DNA of 34,516 bases. It comes from Emticicia sp043780375. Its GTDB lineage: Bacteria; Bacteroidota; Bacteroidia; Cytophagales; Spirosomataceae. A program made the position numbers and the translations under genes. The stretch's first letter is position 1; the number at the start of each line of letters is the position of its first letter. Shown piece by piece: positions 33,800 to 34,516 of the stretch. The notes below the pieces were generated by a model, which searched no databases, was not told the origin of the DNA, and worked only from the letters and a program-made list of their open reading frames with translations. The DNA is taken from positions 1 to 34,516 of the forward strand of contig NZ_JAYWCU010000013.1 of NCBI RefSeq assembly GCF_043780375.1, read 5' to 3'.

Positions 33800-34516
33800 T
33801 CTCATCCTGTAACTTAGGTGTTGTCAATATTGCATTATGGTGTTATGAATGGTTAACTGTTTTAGGTAAAAAGGCAAGTAAATGGACTATTATTAAGATT
33901 TTGAAATCAGCCACGTTTACTTGGCGACGTGTAAGAAAATCTTTAAAATCACAACGAGATATACTTATGTTTAATTTTTTCAAAGAAGAAATAAAACATT
34001 TACGTTGCCAAGAATTAGACGGTAAGATACAATTATGGTTTTATGACGAAACAGGTATTAGTCTGAACCCAACGAGCATTTATGCTTGGTTGCCCAAAGA
34101 TAGTGCTTGTCAATTACCAGCTCAAAGAGGAAATATATTGACCATAGCTGGTTTTATTCAAGTAGATAATACCCTACAAGCCTATTCTTGTCAAGGGAGT
34201 ATGAGCAGTGAACTCTTCATTGAATATGTTGAAGATTTCCTAAAACATTATCCACCCAATAAGAAAACAATAGTCATTTTGGACAATGCTTCTTTTCATA
34301 AATCAGCAACTGTAAAAATTAAAATGAGCTTATGGAAAGAGCAGAATTTATATTTTCAATTCTTACCACCATATTGTTCAGAATTAAATCTAATTGAAAT
34401 TCTTTGGCATCATTTGAAACATTTGTGGATAAAAATTGAGCATTATAAAACTGCTGATACCATCAAAAATGCGGTTGATGAGATTCTATCACAAGTAAAA
34501 CACAAATACACGATTA
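33778..34516 (+). CDS. IS630-family transposase, DDE catalytic part (second frame, truncated by window)
   Basis: The -1 frame is open from 33778 (after TAA 33775-33777) to the window edge, about 246 residues, with no ATG before 33967. It contains the three DDE regions: IQLWFYDETGISL (first Asp), KKTIVILDNASFHKS (second Asp) and PPYCSELNLIEILWHHLK (Glu). These match DDE_3/IS630. Expression as a fusion to the 33518 frame by -1 frameshifting at the A9 run is the natural reading. The last residues of the protein may lie just past the window. All catalytic residues are present, so the element could be active. Confidence 0.85.

Larger units (their letters stand above)
33457..34516 (+). mobile_element. 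IS630-family insertion sequence (right end outside window)
   Basis: A two-frame transposase with IS630-type motifs starts 96 bp after the terminator of the surface locus. The left boundary is uncertain. TTACTTAAGTAA at 33457-33468 is a perfect palindrome in the expected region, but the right terminus is beyond the window, so no inverted repeat can be matched. IS630 elements insert at TA. Confidence 0.65.

Overview
The window is an AT-rich stretch of a Bacteroidota chromosome, most likely Cytophagales (a Spirosomataceae-like bacterium); the genus is not resolvable from sequence alone. The evidence is the type IX secretion (T9SS) machinery and its sorting domains, SBBP and coat-hanger type secreted proteins, TTTG/TAnnTTTG-style promoters and weak Shine-Dalgarno signals. 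Both edges are mobile DNA: the tail of an IS5-like transposase (1-211) and an IS630-family element running off the right end (from about 33457).

Region 1 (275-18771) is mostly core chromosome. It holds tamB (outer-membrane assembly), tsaD (tRNA t6A37), a frameshifted DUF6883 gene followed closely by a DUF4926 gene, mtgA (glycan strand polymerase) and a large secreted SBBP-repeat protein broken by one extra G in a G6 tract. Next come a DUF4230 protein, miaA (tRNA i6A37) translationally coupled to a small secreted protein, a DJ-1/PfpI protein, and a probable operon of cmk, an FAD-dependent oxidoreductase and a 771-aa protein that joins a degenerate metallopeptidase-like domain to an outer-membrane barrel.

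Region 2 (18772-33421) is a cell-surface locus. A 352-bp intergenic region carries a near-consensus sigma-54 (-24/-12) promoter with a dyad just upstream and a hairpin in the leader. It precedes a 3433-aa adhesin built of DUF11 domains, SdrD B-like domains, about 17 tandem Cys-rich Ig-like repeats, two unusual flanking modules, five large DUF11-like modules with Asp-rich linkers, and a C-terminal type-B T9SS sorting domain. A 13-bp perfect hairpin and a clean housekeeping promoter separate it from a PorP/SprF-family outer-membrane protein. That is followed by an 843-aa TPR / beta-propeller / CNA-like / OmpA protein with the PorE domain order, ending at a strong GC-rich terminator. I read this trio as a secreted surface filament, its dedicated SprF-type export/attachment partner and a peptidoglycan anchor, as in the sprB-sprF arrangement of gliding flavobacteria. 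That reading is inferred from domains and gene order.

I saw no rRNA, tRNA or CRISPR array. The most notable points are the possible sigma-54 control of the giant adhesin locus, the recent internal duplication inside its repeat array, the 150-residue extension before its signal sequence, and the two frameshifted genes.
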